A stretch of DNA of 64,000 bases from RGIG3528 sp963649295 (GCA_963649295.1 CAVJHK010000001.1:50667-114666), one strand, 5' to 3'; numbered from the stretch's first letter, positions 35,160-43,957 are shown. The notes: a model not told the origin generated them from the sequence alone. Translations and numbers: made by a program.

Positions 35160-36344
35160 TTAGTTGGCCTCGTCAAGAAGCGCCCTTAAGGACTCGTTGA
35201 CAAGCTCGTTTGACATATTCTGCATCTCGTCGCCCGTATAATCGCGCTGGTTGTATCTTTGGTTGTAATTTTCGGCGGAACGCGAAAGTGAAGCGGACTT
35301 TTTGTAGGACTTTGACGCGGAGGCGGCAGAGGGCTTATTTTTGTCATATTCTGCGATATCGGAAAGAGTTGTGATATTTTCTGCTTTCCAGCTTGTCAGA
35401 ATTTTGTCGGCATATTCAAAGCTCGGCCGGTTTGTATATTTGAGAGACCTGTCACAGGCTTCCTTTATGACTTCCGGCAAAAAGGCGCCATTTTGCCAGC
35501 CTTCGACATATTTTAATTCTCTGTCTCCGAGAGTGCGGTTTAGTCCGAATGCTTTTGTGACGGCTGAAACGATATGGTTGTATTTTTGCAAATATATTCT
35601 TGCCTCATCCACGGTTTTTATGTTGTTTTGGTGCCAATTTATCGCAACCTTTTGGATATAGGAGGTTTTCTTTTTGTTGAGGCCTATGCATGTTTCATAT
35701 AAGAAAAGCAAAAGCTCTTCCGAAAAACAGAGGTCACGGCTTATATATACAACAAGGTTAAAATCGTCGGGGCTTAATGTATGTCCGTAATATGCCTGGA
35801 CGGCATTCAAAATTACCGACATGTTTTTGGATTCCATGCATTCGGTAAGCTCGTCGGCGGTAAATTCGTGATAGGCGGGCGCTGCCGGAATTTTGCTGCC
35901 GGATTCTGTGACATCCTGAGTGTTTTCTCTTTGCGGTTCTGATGCATGCTTTTTTGAAGCGGAATCGTCAGTACCGGGTCGCACGGGATTGTGAATCGAA
36001 ATAATGGGATTTGCCTGAGAAATCCGTGATTTTTTTGCATCGGAGGTGTCATTCAGGTCAAGGAATTTGATTCTTTGTATTTCTTTGCCGTCAAAATCCA
36101 ATGACAATATTCCGCGCTTTTCCCAATATTTGAGTGCGCGCGTGATATCGCCCTCCGTGTCTTCAAAAAAATCTGCCGCCGAGGATACGGAAAAAGATTT
36201 GCCGTTACCCGAGAGGCAGCGAAGAAGATAAAGATATACCTTTACATAGGAACCGTTTGCCGATGCAAGATATTTGTCTATAAAAACATTGGAAACATTT
36301 GTTGTGGTATTTTCGTGTTCGAAACTTAACAATATATCGCTCAT
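35160..36344 (-). CDS. DnaD-domain primosome protein
   Basis: Replication initiation and restart protein of 394 residues. It has an N-terminal winged-helix-like region (SVSSAADFFEDTEGDITRAL), a charged linker, and two DnaD/DnaB-type C-terminal domains (FSEELLLFLYETCIGLNKKK with INWHQNNIKTVDEA, and FGLNRTLGDRELKYVEGW with RPSFEYADKILTSW). In Bacillus such proteins bridge DnaA and the helicase loader. Start at ATG 36344, with GGGAGC 10 nt upstream. The promoter region has a 7-bp palindrome and, further up, four DnaA boxes. dnaI follows in the same direction. Confidence 0.9.
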   Translation of the reverse strand: MSDILLSFEHENTTTNVSNVFIDKYLASANGSYVKVYLYLLRCLSGNGKSFSVSSAADFFEDTEGDITRALKYWEKRGILSLDFDGKEIQRIKFLDLNDTSDAKKSRISQANPIISIHNPVRPGTDDSASKKHASEPQRENTQDVTESGSKIPAAPAYHEFTADELTECMESKNMSVILNAVQAYYGHTLSPDDFNLVVYISRDLCFSEELLLFLYETCIGLNKKKTSYIQKVAINWHQNNIKTVDEARIYLQKYNHIVSAVTKAFGLNRTLGDRELKYVEGWQNGAFLPEVIKEACDRSLKYTNRPSFEYADKILTSWKAENITTLSDIAEYDKNKPSAASASKSYKKSASLSRSAENYNQRYNQRDYTGDEMQNMSNELVNESLRALLDEAN

Positions 36345-36390
36345 AAAGTGATTTGCTCCCCTTTTGTAATCCCCGGTAACTGTCGTGTGC

Positions 36391-36420
36391 ATTATACCAT
36401 ACCGAAAGCCCGCGGCTTTC
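36391..36420 (-). promoter_or_regulatory. dnaD promoter with palindromic operator-like site
   Basis: On the minus strand there is an extended -10 TGGTATAAT (TATAAT at 36391-36396). The -35 region is covered by a perfect inverted repeat GAAAGCC-n3-GGCTTTC (36404-36420), with an A-rich tract upstream. No good -35 hexamer exists. Confidence 0.55.
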
Positions 36421-36454
36421 TTTTATTTTTTTGTCCTTGTTCATATACCAAAAA

Positions 36455-36472
36455 TGTGGATATTGTGGATAA
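36455..36472 (-). promoter_or_regulatory. Pair of abutting DnaA boxes upstream of dnaD
   Basis: On the minus strand TTATCCACA (36464-36472, perfect consensus) is followed without a gap by ATATCCACA (36455-36463, one mismatch). They lie about 70-90 bp upstream of the predicted dnaD start of transcription. Confidence 0.75.
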
Positions 36473-36525
36473 AAAAATACTTGACAAAGCCTGTTGGGGC
36501 AATATTCATAAGGGTAAATTTTGAT

Positions 36526-37959
36526 TTAAAATTTTCCGTCTGATGTGGATAATGTGGAAAACCTTTCGTTCAAAAGCTCTTCACCAACGTTTACAACGTT
36601 TCCGGCGCCCATGGTTATCAACATATCATTGTTGATTAAAAATGTCTTCAAAAAATTTTCAATTTTTTTAAATGTCGAAAAATAGTATACTTCCTTACCT
36701 TTTTGCTTCAATAAGTCATATATTGACATAGACGAAACGGATCCGTCGTCGATTTCCCTTGCCGCATAAATGTCTGCGAGAACAATTACGTCGGAAAGCG
36801 AAAGAGCATCCGCAAATTCGTGCAAAAATGCCTTTGTGCGGCTGTATGTGTGCGGCTGAAAAACCGTCACGATTCTCTTTTTGTAAGCGCGGGCAGAGGT
36901 TAACGTTGCCTTTATTTCCGAAGGATTGTGCGCATAATCGTCGATTACGGGAATTGTGCCAAAAAAACCTTTTGGTTCAAAGCGTCTTTTTGCGCCCGAA
37001 AATACGGCACAGGTTTCTTTTATTACGGAAAAAGGCACAGAGTAATTAAGAGCCATCAGTATTGCCGCAAGCGAATTTGAAACGTTGTGGCGTCCGATGA
37101 GATTAAGCGCAATTTGCCCCATGGGTTTGCCCTCAAAATATAAGTCGTAGCTTCCGCGCCCGCATTCGTCATAGGTTATGTTTGCGGCGGCTAAGGTAAA
37201 GTCTGAAACATGTGAAGTGCAATCTTCAATAAGGCCATATGTTTTTATATTGCATTTTGTGTCCTTAAAGAGTTCTTTGTAATTGGGGATTTCGGAATTA
37301 ATAACGGCTGTTCCTGTATCCGGTACAAGGAAAGAAAATTTTTTAAACGAATTTCTTATGTCGTCTAAGTCCTTAAAAAAGTCGAGATGATCCTCCCTTA
37401 TATTAAGTATGATTATGTCCGTCGGCGAAAAATCAAGGAACGAGTTTGTGTATTCGCAGGACTCTGCAACAAAATAATCTTCGCTTCCTATCTTAAAATT
37501 GGTATTGAGCGCGGGGATAATTCCGCCGACCGATATTGTCGGATAAAGGCGGGCGTTTTCAAGTATCATCGAAAGCAAAGAAGTGGTTGTGGTTTTTCCG
37601 TCCGTTCCGGAAATTCCGACCGCATGACGGTAATGCTTCATTATCATTCCCATTAGCACACCGCGTGTGATAAGCGGAATTTGTTTTGTTTTTGCCGCAA
37701 TGATTTCGGGATTGTTGTTAGAAATTGCTCCCGTATAAATTACCGCATCCGTGTCATTAGTTATATTTTTTTCAAAATGGCCTTTTGAAATTATTGCTCC
37801 GTGAGCTATGAGATTCTCGGTAATTTCGTTTGAGGCTTCGTCCGATCCCGATATTTTGAAGCCTTTTGAAAGTAAGAGAAGAGCGAGCCCGCTCATCGAT
37901 ATTCCGCCGATTCCGACAAAATGAATGTGTGCGGGGGTATTTAAATCAAATTTATACAT
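36526..37959 (-). CDS. murC: UDP-N-acetylmuramate--L-alanine ligase
   Basis: Adds L-Ala to UDP-MurNAc in cytoplasmic peptidoglycan precursor synthesis. 477 residues. N-terminal Rossmann motif HFVGIGGISMSGLA, ATP P-loop GISGTDGKTTTTSLL, central NIREDHLDFF and the C-terminal VIDDYAHNPSEIKATL and VFQPHTYSRT are all present. SD AAGGAAG precedes ATG 37959. Its last codons contain two abutting DnaA boxes (36544-36561). It is divergent from malQ, and dnaD follows in the same direction. Confidence 0.97.
   Translation of the reverse strand: MYKFDLNTPAHIHFVGIGGISMSGLALLLLSKGFKISGSDEASNEITENLIAHGAIISKGHFEKNITNDTDAVIYTGAISNNNPEIIAAKTKQIPLITRGVLMGMIMKHYRHAVGISGTDGKTTTTSLLSMILENARLYPTISVGGIIPALNTNFKIGSEDYFVAESCEYTNSFLDFSPTDIIILNIREDHLDFFKDLDDIRNSFKKFSFLVPDTGTAVINSEIPNYKELFKDTKCNIKTYGLIEDCTSHVSDFTLAAANITYDECGRGSYDLYFEGKPMGQIALNLIGRHNVSNSLAAILMALNYSVPFSVIKETCAVFSGAKRRFEPKGFFGTIPVIDDYAHNPSEIKATLTSARAYKKRIVTVFQPHTYSRTKAFLHEFADALSLSDVIVLADIYAAREIDDGSVSSMSIYDLLKQKGKEVYYFSTFKKIENFLKTFLINNDMLITMGAGNVVNVGEELLNERFSTLSTSDGKF
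36544..36561 (-). promoter_or_regulatory. Second pair of abutting DnaA boxes, inside murC 3' end
   Basis: On the minus strand TTTTCCACA (36553-36561, one mismatch) and TTATCCACA (36544-36552, perfect) abut with the same 9-bp period as the pair 81-89 bp away. They encode part of the murC C-terminus (FSTLSTS). Confidence 0.65.
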
Positions 37960-38009
37960 GGCATGCTTCCTTAAAATGAATATTTACTTGTTTCTTTGAA
38001 TACTCAGAC

Positions 38010-38038
38010 ATTATAAGATTCCCAAAACAAAAAATCAA
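38010..38038 (-). promoter_or_regulatory. murC promoter
   Basis: On the minus strand, TTGATT (38033-38038), a 17-nt spacer and consensus TATAAT (38010-38015). Confidence 0.65.
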
Positions 38039-38042
38039 GAAA

Positions 38043-38156
38043 CCGAACGCAGACCTATATACCGAACGCGGACTTACATATCAAACACAGACCCAAATAA
38101 CGAATACAGCTCCAAATACCGAACGCGGGTCTGTATACCGAACACAGACTTATATC
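38043..38156. repeat. 19-bp tandem repeat, 6 copies, between murC and malQ
   Basis: Six units of 19 bp (starts 38043, 38062, 38081, 38100, 38119, 38138) with consensus like CCGAACGCAGACNTATATA. Copies have drifted. The array starts 5 bp from the murC -35 element and ends 37 bp before the malQ -35 element, so it fills most of the divergent 347-bp spacer 37960-38306. Confidence 0.85.
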
Positions 38157-38192
38157 AAAAAAATCAAAACATCAAAATATCCCAATTTTTTC

Positions 38193-38221
38193 TTGACAGA
38201 ACGTATAAAAAGTTATATTAT
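38193..38221 (+). promoter_or_regulatory. malQ-glgP promoter
   Basis: TTGACA (38193-38198), a 17-nt spacer and TATTAT (38216-38221), leaving a leader of about 80 nt. Confidence 0.7.
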
Positions 38222-38233
38222 CAAACAAAGTTT

Positions 38234-38249
38234 TCGAAAATTATCGAAA
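38234..38249 (+). promoter_or_regulatory. Operator-like direct repeat in malQ leader
   Basis: TCGAAA occurs at 38234-38239 and 38244-38249, exactly 10 bp apart and just after the predicted transcription start. The surroundings also form an imperfect inverted repeat. A regulator binding site is possible; no match to a known operator is claimed. Confidence 0.35.
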
Positions 38250-38306
38250 CTTTTGGAGAAACGGAAAGAAAACCGGCATGGGGTTTACATGCAATCGGAG
38301 GATAAA

Positions 38307-39809
38307 ATGGAAAAAAATTCAAGAGAGCTTTCACGTGGGGCGGGTGTTCTTATGCCCATAAGCTCGCTTCATTCGCCTTACGGAATAGGCACGTTTGGAG
38401 CGGCAGCATACGAGTTCGCGGATTTCTTAAAGAAGTTCGGCGCAAAATACTGGCAGGTGCTTCCCATAGGACCCACAAGCTATGGCGACAGCCCTTATCA
38501 GTCGTTTTCGGCATTTGCGGGAAATCCCTATTTTATCGATCTCGATATGCTGATTGACGAGGGTCTTTTGGACAGGGAAGAAGTGGCACAAAAAAATTGG
38601 GGCGAAGATCCGACGGACGTCGATTATGCGCTTATATACGAAAACAGATTCGAGGTTCTTTACTCCGCTTACACTCGAAGCAATCATAAGACAACGCGCG
38701 AATACAAAAAATTTGTAAAGGATAATTCCTTCTGGCTTAGTGATTACGCCTTTTATATGGCTGTAAAGGAAGAGCACGGCGGGCGCTCCTGGCAGGAGTG
38801 GGAAGAGGATATAAAGAAAAGAAATCCCGATGCCGTTTCTTCCTATATGAATAAATGCGCCGACAGAATCGATTTCTGGAAGTTTTTGCAATACGTGTTC
38901 GACGCACAGTGGAACAAACTCAAAAAATACGTAAATTCCCTCGGGATCGAAATAATCGGTGACATTCCGCTCTATGTTGCTCTCGATTCGGCGGACGTAT
39001 TCGTACATCCCGAGCTTTTTGAATTAGACGAGGATTTGAGGGAAATCAATATTGCGGGAGTTCCGCCCGATATGTTTTCGGCTACGGGTCAGCGCTGGGG
39101 AAATCCCATTTACCGCTGGGACGTAATGGAAAAGACAGGCTTCAAATGGTGGGCAGAACGCATGAAATCGTCGGGGTCCCGCTACGATGTCGTTCGTATC
39201 GACCACTTTATCGGAATCGTGAATTATTGGTCGATTAAGTCGTCCTGTCCCACGGCGATTGACGGCGAATGGATTAAGGGGCCGGGCGAAAAGCTCACCA
39301 AAATGTTTAACCGCGTGATTCCCGACACAAAGCTTATTGCAGAGGACCTGGGCGTTCTTACCGAGCCCGTAAAGGAGCTTATAAATAAGAACAATTATCC
39401 GGGGATGAAGATACTTGAGTTTGCGCTTGATGCTGAGCCTGATAATCCTTATCTTCCCCATAATTATACATCCGACAATATAATTGTTTATATAGGAACG
39501 CATGACAATGAAACGCTTGCGGGTGCTCTTCTTTCGACAACCGTTTCCAATATCAGAAAGCTTATGAATTATTACGGAGCGGCGCGTGAAACGGAGCTTC
39601 CCAAAAAAATGATTCGTGCGGCATATGCGTCAGTCGGAAGAGTATGTATTTTGCAAACGCAGGATTTGCTCGGACTTGACAACAAAGCCCGCACAAATTT
39701 TCCGTCAACGATCGGCGGAAACTGGCGTTTCAGAATCACAAAGGAAGAACTTATGTCGATTGACGCAGCATATTACAAGAAGCTTGCGGAAACCTACGGA
39801 CGTATATAG
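38307..39809 (+). CDS. malQ: 4-alpha-glucanotransferase (amylomaltase)
   Basis: GH77 enzyme of 500 residues that disproportionates maltodextrins in the cytoplasm, giving longer chains for the phosphorylase. Visible: LMPISSLHSPYGIGTFG, QVLPIGPTSYGDSPYQSFSAFAGNPYFIDL, RIDHFIGI with the nucleophile Asp, AEDLGVL with the acid/base Glu, and YIGTHDNETLAG. Start at ATG 38307, with GGAGG 5 nt upstream; the frame to 38193 begins inside the promoter. glgP follows after 24 bp in the same operon. Confidence 0.96.
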   Translation: MEKNSRELSRGAGVLMPISSLHSPYGIGTFGAAAYEFADFLKKFGAKYWQVLPIGPTSYGDSPYQSFSAFAGNPYFIDLDMLIDEGLLDREEVAQKNWGEDPTDVDYALIYENRFEVLYSAYTRSNHKTTREYKKFVKDNSFWLSDYAFYMAVKEEHGGRSWQEWEEDIKKRNPDAVSSYMNKCADRIDFWKFLQYVFDAQWNKLKKYVNSLGIEIIGDIPLYVALDSADVFVHPELFELDEDLREINIAGVPPDMFSATGQRWGNPIYRWDVMEKTGFKWWAERMKSSGSRYDVVRIDHFIGIVNYWSIKSSCPTAIDGEWIKGPGEKLTKMFNRVIPDTKLIAEDLGVLTEPVKELINKNNYPGMKILEFALDAEPDNPYLPHNYTSDNIIVYIGTHDNETLAGALLSTTVSNIRKLMNYYGAARETELPKKMIRAAYASVGRVCILQTQDLLGLDNKARTNFPSTIGGNWRFRITKEELMSIDAAYYKKLAETYGRI

Positions 39810-39833
39810 ATTGTACAAAAAACAGGAGGCAAT

Positions 39834-42182
39834 ATGGAAGATTTTAAAACATGTGTAAAGGAAGCTCTTAAAATAAATTACGGGAAAACGGTTGAAAATG
39901 CCACAACACGCGAGCTTTATGCGGCTGTTGCGGATGCTTCGATTACCGGTATGGGACATGATTTTGCCATAAAAGCCCTGACGGCTCCGGGCAAAAGGGT
40001 TTCTTATCTCTCGGCGGAATTTTTGATAGGAAGACTTACATACAACAATCTCTTGAATCTCGGGCTTCTCGGAAAATATACCGAGCTTATGGACGAAGCA
40101 AAAAGAGATCCGGGCGAGCTCACAGAATTGTCTGATCCCGCTCTCGGAAACGGCGGACTCGGACGTCTTGCCGCGTGCTTCCTTGATTCCGGCGCAACTC
40201 TCTCACTTAATCTAAACGGCTACGGAATCAGATACAGATACGGACTTTTTAAGCAGACTATTGAAGACGGTTTTCAGACGGAAGCGCCGGATGACTGGAC
40301 TCTCGACGGCGATCCCTGGTCTGTAAGATGCGATGCGGACAAGGTAAAAATTCACTTTAGGGACATGGATATTTATGCCGTTCCTTATGATATGCCCATT
40401 ATCGGTTACGGCGGAAAAAAGATAAATACGCTTCGTCTTTGGAGTGCCGAGCCCGTAAATGAGTTTGATTTTGAGCTTTTTAACGATCAAAAATATGAAA
40501 AGGAAGCACGTGCGCGCTCTGCCGCTTTTGCGATTTCTGCGGTTCTTTATCCGAATGACACGACGATCCAAGGGAAACGCCTAAGACTTCGCCAGCAATA
40601 TTTTTTCTCGAGCGCATCCGTACAGGATATGGTTCGTGCCTACAAAAAGGAATTCGGAAACAATTTTAAGAAATTCGGTGAAAAATATGCGATTCAGCTT
40701 AACGATACGCACCCGACCATTGCTATCCCCGAGCTTATCCGTATTCTTGTTGAAGAAGAGGGCATGACATTTAAGGCAGCGCTCAAGGTGGCAAAGGAGA
40801 CCTTTGCATACACAAATCACACAATCATGGCGGAAGCGCTTGAGAAGTGGGATGTAAAGATGTTTAAGGAACTGGTTCCGGAGGTTTATAAATACGTTCG
40901 CATGATTGAGCATGCGGCGGAAAAGGAACTTATGGGGCTTGACCTTACGCCTTTCACACTTGACAATTACCGTATAATTGACAATAACGTCATTCATATG
41001 GCAAGAATGGCAATTTATGCAAGTCATTCCACAAACGGCGTTGCGGCAATCCATACGGAAATTTTGAAAAACGATGCCTTAAAAGAGTGGTATCATATCT
41101 ATCCCGAAAGATTCAACAATAAGACAAACGGCATTACGCAGCGCCGCTGGCTTGCACTTTGCAACGGCGAGCTTACGGGCTTCATAAGTGACATGATAGG
41201 AAAGAATTTTGTCACAGATCTTGATGAGCTTAAAAAACTTATGCCTTATGCGGATGACGAAAATGTCATCAGGAAGTTTAACGAAATAAAGCATATCAAA
41301 AAGGCACAGCTTGCAAAATATATCGAGGAAAAGGAAGGAACACGGATTAATCCCGATTTTATATTCGATATTCAGATAAAGCGGCTTCATGAGTACAAGA
41401 GACAGCTTTTAAACGCTTTTTCGATACTTGATATTTATTACGGCTTAAAAGACGGCAGAATAAAGGACTTTACGCCCATGTGCTTTATATTCGGCGCAAA
41501 AGCGGCTCCGGGATATTATAGGGCAAAGGGCATAATCAAATATATCAACGAAATCGGACGCATGATCAATTCGGATCCCGACATGAAGGACAAGCTTAAG
41601 GTTGTTTTTGTGCAAAATTACAATGTTTCTTATGCCGAAAAGCTTTGTACGGCAGCGGATATTTCCGAGCAGATTTCAACCGCCGGAACGGAGGCGTCGG
41701 GCACGGGCAACATGAAGCTTATGCTTAACGGTGCCGTAACCCTCGGAACATATGACGGCGCAAACGTTGAAATTGTTGCGGAGGCGGGCGAAGAAAACAA
41801 TTATATCTTTGGAAAGCGAGTTGAGGAAATCGAGGCGCTTAAGGAGAACGGCTACAATTCGAGAGCGATTTACGAGGAGAACTCACGGCTTAAGCGTGTT
41901 GTCGATACGCTTGTTGACGGTACGTTTACGGACAACGGCACAGGAATGTTTAGGGAACTTTATACGTCGCTTCTTGACGGCGCTTCATGGCACAAGCCCG
42001 ATCACTACTTTATCTTTGCGGATTTTGATTCGTATGTTGACGCAAAATTAAAAGCAAACCGGGATTATAAGGACAGGCTCGCATTCGGCAAAAAGTGCTT
42101 TATCAATGTTCTATCCGCCGGCAAGTTCTCGTCGGACAGAACAATAGAGGATTACGCAAAGGAAATCTGGGGCGTGTTATAA
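39834..42182 (+). CDS. glgP: Glycogen/maltodextrin phosphorylase
   Basis: GT35 phosphorylase of 782 residues that releases glucose-1-phosphate from alpha-1,4-glucans. Visible: ALGNGGLGRLAACFLDS, GYGIRYRYGLFKQ, QLNDTHPTIAIPELIR, QIKRLHEYKRQLLN and the PLP-binding region EASGTGNMKLMLNGAVTLGT with its Lys. It lacks the long N-terminal regulatory extension of animal enzymes. SD GGAGG is 5 nt before the ATG. The phosphoglucomutase at 46608 would take its product on. Confidence 0.97.
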   Translation: MEDFKTCVKEALKINYGKTVENATTRELYAAVADASITGMGHDFAIKALTAPGKRVSYLSAEFLIGRLTYNNLLNLGLLGKYTELMDEAKRDPGELTELSDPALGNGGLGRLAACFLDSGATLSLNLNGYGIRYRYGLFKQTIEDGFQTEAPDDWTLDGDPWSVRCDADKVKIHFRDMDIYAVPYDMPIIGYGGKKINTLRLWSAEPVNEFDFELFNDQKYEKEARARSAAFAISAVLYPNDTTIQGKRLRLRQQYFFSSASVQDMVRAYKKEFGNNFKKFGEKYAIQLNDTHPTIAIPELIRILVEEEGMTFKAALKVAKETFAYTNHTIMAEALEKWDVKMFKELVPEVYKYVRMIEHAAEKELMGLDLTPFTLDNYRIIDNNVIHMARMAIYASHSTNGVAAIHTEILKNDALKEWYHIYPERFNNKTNGITQRRWLALCNGELTGFISDMIGKNFVTDLDELKKLMPYADDENVIRKFNEIKHIKKAQLAKYIEEKEGTRINPDFIFDIQIKRLHEYKRQLLNAFSILDIYYGLKDGRIKDFTPMCFIFGAKAAPGYYRAKGIIKYINEIGRMINSDPDMKDKLKVVFVQNYNVSYAEKLCTAADISEQISTAGTEASGTGNMKLMLNGAVTLGTYDGANVEIVAEAGEENNYIFGKRVEEIEALKENGYNSRAIYEENSRLKRVVDTLVDGTFTDNGTGMFRELYTSLLDGASWHKPDHYFIFADFDSYVDAKLKANRDYKDRLAFGKKCFINVLSAGKFSSDRTIEDYAKEIWGVL

Positions 42183-42254
42183 ATTATCGGACCGATTGGA
42201 TATTTTTAGTGCATGTTATGGATTTATGCGGTAAGTTAAATATTTGCGCGAGAG

Positions 42255-42283
42255 GGCTGCGGGAAATTTTTCCGCAGCCTTTT
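42255..42283 (+). terminator. Terminator after glgP
   Basis: GGCTGCGG (42255-42262) with CCGCAGCC (42272-42279), a 9-nt loop and a run of T. Confidence 0.88.
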
Positions 42284-42300
42284 CGCTTTGTAACTTTACC

Positions 42301-42329
42301 TTGACAAAATATAATTTTTTATTTAAAGT
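42301..42329 (+). promoter_or_regulatory. Probable proS promoter
   Basis: TTGACA (42301-42306), 17-nt spacer, TAAAGT (42324-42329). The leader to 42485 (part of the 303-bp gap 42183-42485) shows no T-box consensus. Confidence 0.4.
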
Positions 42330-42468
42330 TAATTCAGTATGCCTTGAGATACAGGAATCAAGATGATACATCTATTTAAGAAATTTTGCTTTCGCCGCAA
42401 GGCTTTTTAAGTGTAAAATTTTGATTATTGTATATCGCGGTAAATCGTGGCATGCAGGTTTTATTTAA

Positions 42469-42494
42469 GGAGGAGCGCGCAAAGGGTGCGCGTT
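42469..42494 (+). promoter_or_regulatory. proS ribosome-binding site and start-region hairpin
   Basis: GGAGGAG (42469-42475) leads into an 8-bp hairpin (arms 42474-42481 and 42487-42494). GTG at 42486, in frame, begins at the last loop base, 10 nt from the SD. The next start, ATG 42504, is 28 nt from the SD unless the hairpin is looped out. Confidence 0.6.
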
Positions 42495-43949
42495 AATAAT
42501 TTTATGGCTAACGAACAGACAAAAAAGATGGTTGAAGAAATCACTTCCATGAAGGAGGATTTCGCACAGTGGTACACGGATGTGGTCAAAAAGGCCGAGC
42601 TTACCGATTATTCTTCGGTCAAGGGATGCCTTGTTATCAAGCCTTATGGCTATGCTATCTGGGAAAACATCCAGCATGAGCTTGACAGAAGATTTAAGGA
42701 AACAGGCGTCGAAAACGTTTATATGCCCATGTTTATTCCGGAAGGTCTTCTTGAAAAGGAAAAGGATCACGTCGAAGGCTTTGCGCCGGAGGTCGCATGG
42801 GTGACGACGGGCGGCATGCAGCCTTTGCAGGAACGTCTTTGCGTGCGTCCCACTTCGGAAACGCTTTTTTGCGATTTATATAAGGATATTGTAAAATCCT
42901 ACCGCGACCTTCCCAAAGTATACAATCAATGGTGCTCGGTTGTCAGATGGGAAAAGGAAACAAGACCTTTTTTGCGTTCAAGAGAATTTTTGTGGCAGGA
43001 AGGCCATACCGTTCATGCAACCGCAGAAGATGCCGAGGCACGCACGATTAGGATGCTTAATCTTTATGCCGATTTTTGCGAGGATTATCTTGCGATTCCC
43101 GTTGTTCGCGGTCAAAAGACAGAAAAAGAAAAATTTGCGGGAGCTCTCGCAACATATACGATAGAAGCACTCATGCATGACGGAAAAGCGCTCCAGTCCG
43201 GCACAAGCCACAACTTCGGCGATGGCTTTGCGCGCGCTTTCGGCATTCAGTATACCGATAAGAATAACCGGCTTCAATATGCATTCCAGACGTCATGGGG
43301 AATGTCAACACGTATAATCGGCGCAATAATAATGGTTCACGGAGACGATTCGGGGCTTGTACTGCCTCCCCGTGTTGCACCCATACAGGTTATGGTTATT
43401 CCCGTTCAGCAGCAAAAGGCGGGAGTACTTGATGCGGCTCTCAAATTAAAGGAAAGAATTTCGGGAGTTGCGCGTGCGGCAATCAACGATTCGGACAAGA
43501 CTCCGGGCTTTAAATTTGCCGATTCCGAAATGCGCGGTATTCCTGTAAGAGTTGAAATAGGCCCCCGTGATATTGAGAACGGCGTGTGTGTAATCGTAAG
43601 ACGTGATACAAGAGAAAAGATCACAGTTTCTCTGTCGGAAATCGAAACAAAGATTCCGGAAATCCTTGAAGAAATTCAGCATGATATGTATGAACGCGCA
43701 AAAATGCATCGTGACAGCCATATCTTTGACGCACATTCTTATGATGAATTAAAGGAAATTTCCGTTACGCGTCCGGGCTTTATACGCGCCATGTGGTGCG
43801 GCGACAGGGCATGTGAGGAAAAGATAAAGGATGAGCTTTCGGTATCGTCACGCTGCATGCCGTTTAACGATAAGGAGCAGATTTCGGACACCTGCGTATG
43901 CTGCGGACGTCCGGCTCACAAGCTTGTTTATTGGGGAAAGGCATATTAA
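42486..43949 (+). CDS. proS: Prolyl-tRNA synthetase, archaeal/eukaryotic type
   Basis: Class IIa synthetase of 481-487 residues charging tRNA-Pro. It is of the ProS type 3 class: no inserted editing domain, and a C-terminal zinc-like domain (CVCCGRPAHK) ending in Tyr (YWGKAY). Catalytic motifs are RPTSETLFCDLYKDIVKSYR (motif 1 area), RWEKETRPFLRSREFLWQEGHT (motif 2, in pieces) and GMSTRIIGAIIMVHGDD (motif 3). The start is ambiguous: GTG 42486 has the good SD spacing, while ATG 42504 gives MANEQTKKMVEEITSM, the usual family N-terminus. The cca gene follows after 8 bp. Confidence 0.95.
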   Translation: MRVNNFMANEQTKKMVEEITSMKEDFAQWYTDVVKKAELTDYSSVKGCLVIKPYGYAIWENIQHELDRRFKETGVENVYMPMFIPEGLLEKEKDHVEGFAPEVAWVTTGGMQPLQERLCVRPTSETLFCDLYKDIVKSYRDLPKVYNQWCSVVRWEKETRPFLRSREFLWQEGHTVHATAEDAEARTIRMLNLYADFCEDYLAIPVVRGQKTEKEKFAGALATYTIEALMHDGKALQSGTSHNFGDGFARAFGIQYTDKNNRLQYAFQTSWGMSTRIIGAIIMVHGDDSGLVLPPRVAPIQVMVIPVQQQKAGVLDAALKLKERISGVARAAINDSDKTPGFKFADSEMRGIPVRVEIGPRDIENGVCVIVRRDTREKITVSLSEIETKIPEILEEIQHDMYERAKMHRDSHIFDAHSYDELKEISVTRPGFIRAMWCGDRACEEKIKDELSVSSRCMPFNDKEQISDTCVCCGRPAHKLVYWGKAY

Positions 43950-43957
43950 AAAATTAA

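Noticed and set aside
36404..36433. Plus-strand terminator (GAAAGCC/GGCTTTC followed by T-run)
   Set aside because: No plus-strand gene ends here. The palindrome sits on the dnaD -35 region, so an operator is more likely, although an antisense terminator cannot be excluded.
36455..36561. Chromosomal origin (oriC)
   Set aside because: DnaA boxes are clustered, but dnaA and dnaN are absent and no AT-rich 13-mer unwinding region is evident. Regulation of dnaD is the simpler reading.
38043..38156. CRISPR array
   Set aside because: Units are directly adjacent with no unique spacers between them, they diverge freely, and no cas gene is near. The same holds for the other tandem arrays.
42307..42485. 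T-box riboswitch before proS (also considered before leuS)
   Set aside because: The conserved TGGNACCGCG antiterminator box is missing. GGGTGCGCG near the proS start is part of the start-region hairpin, and the leuS leader is too short.
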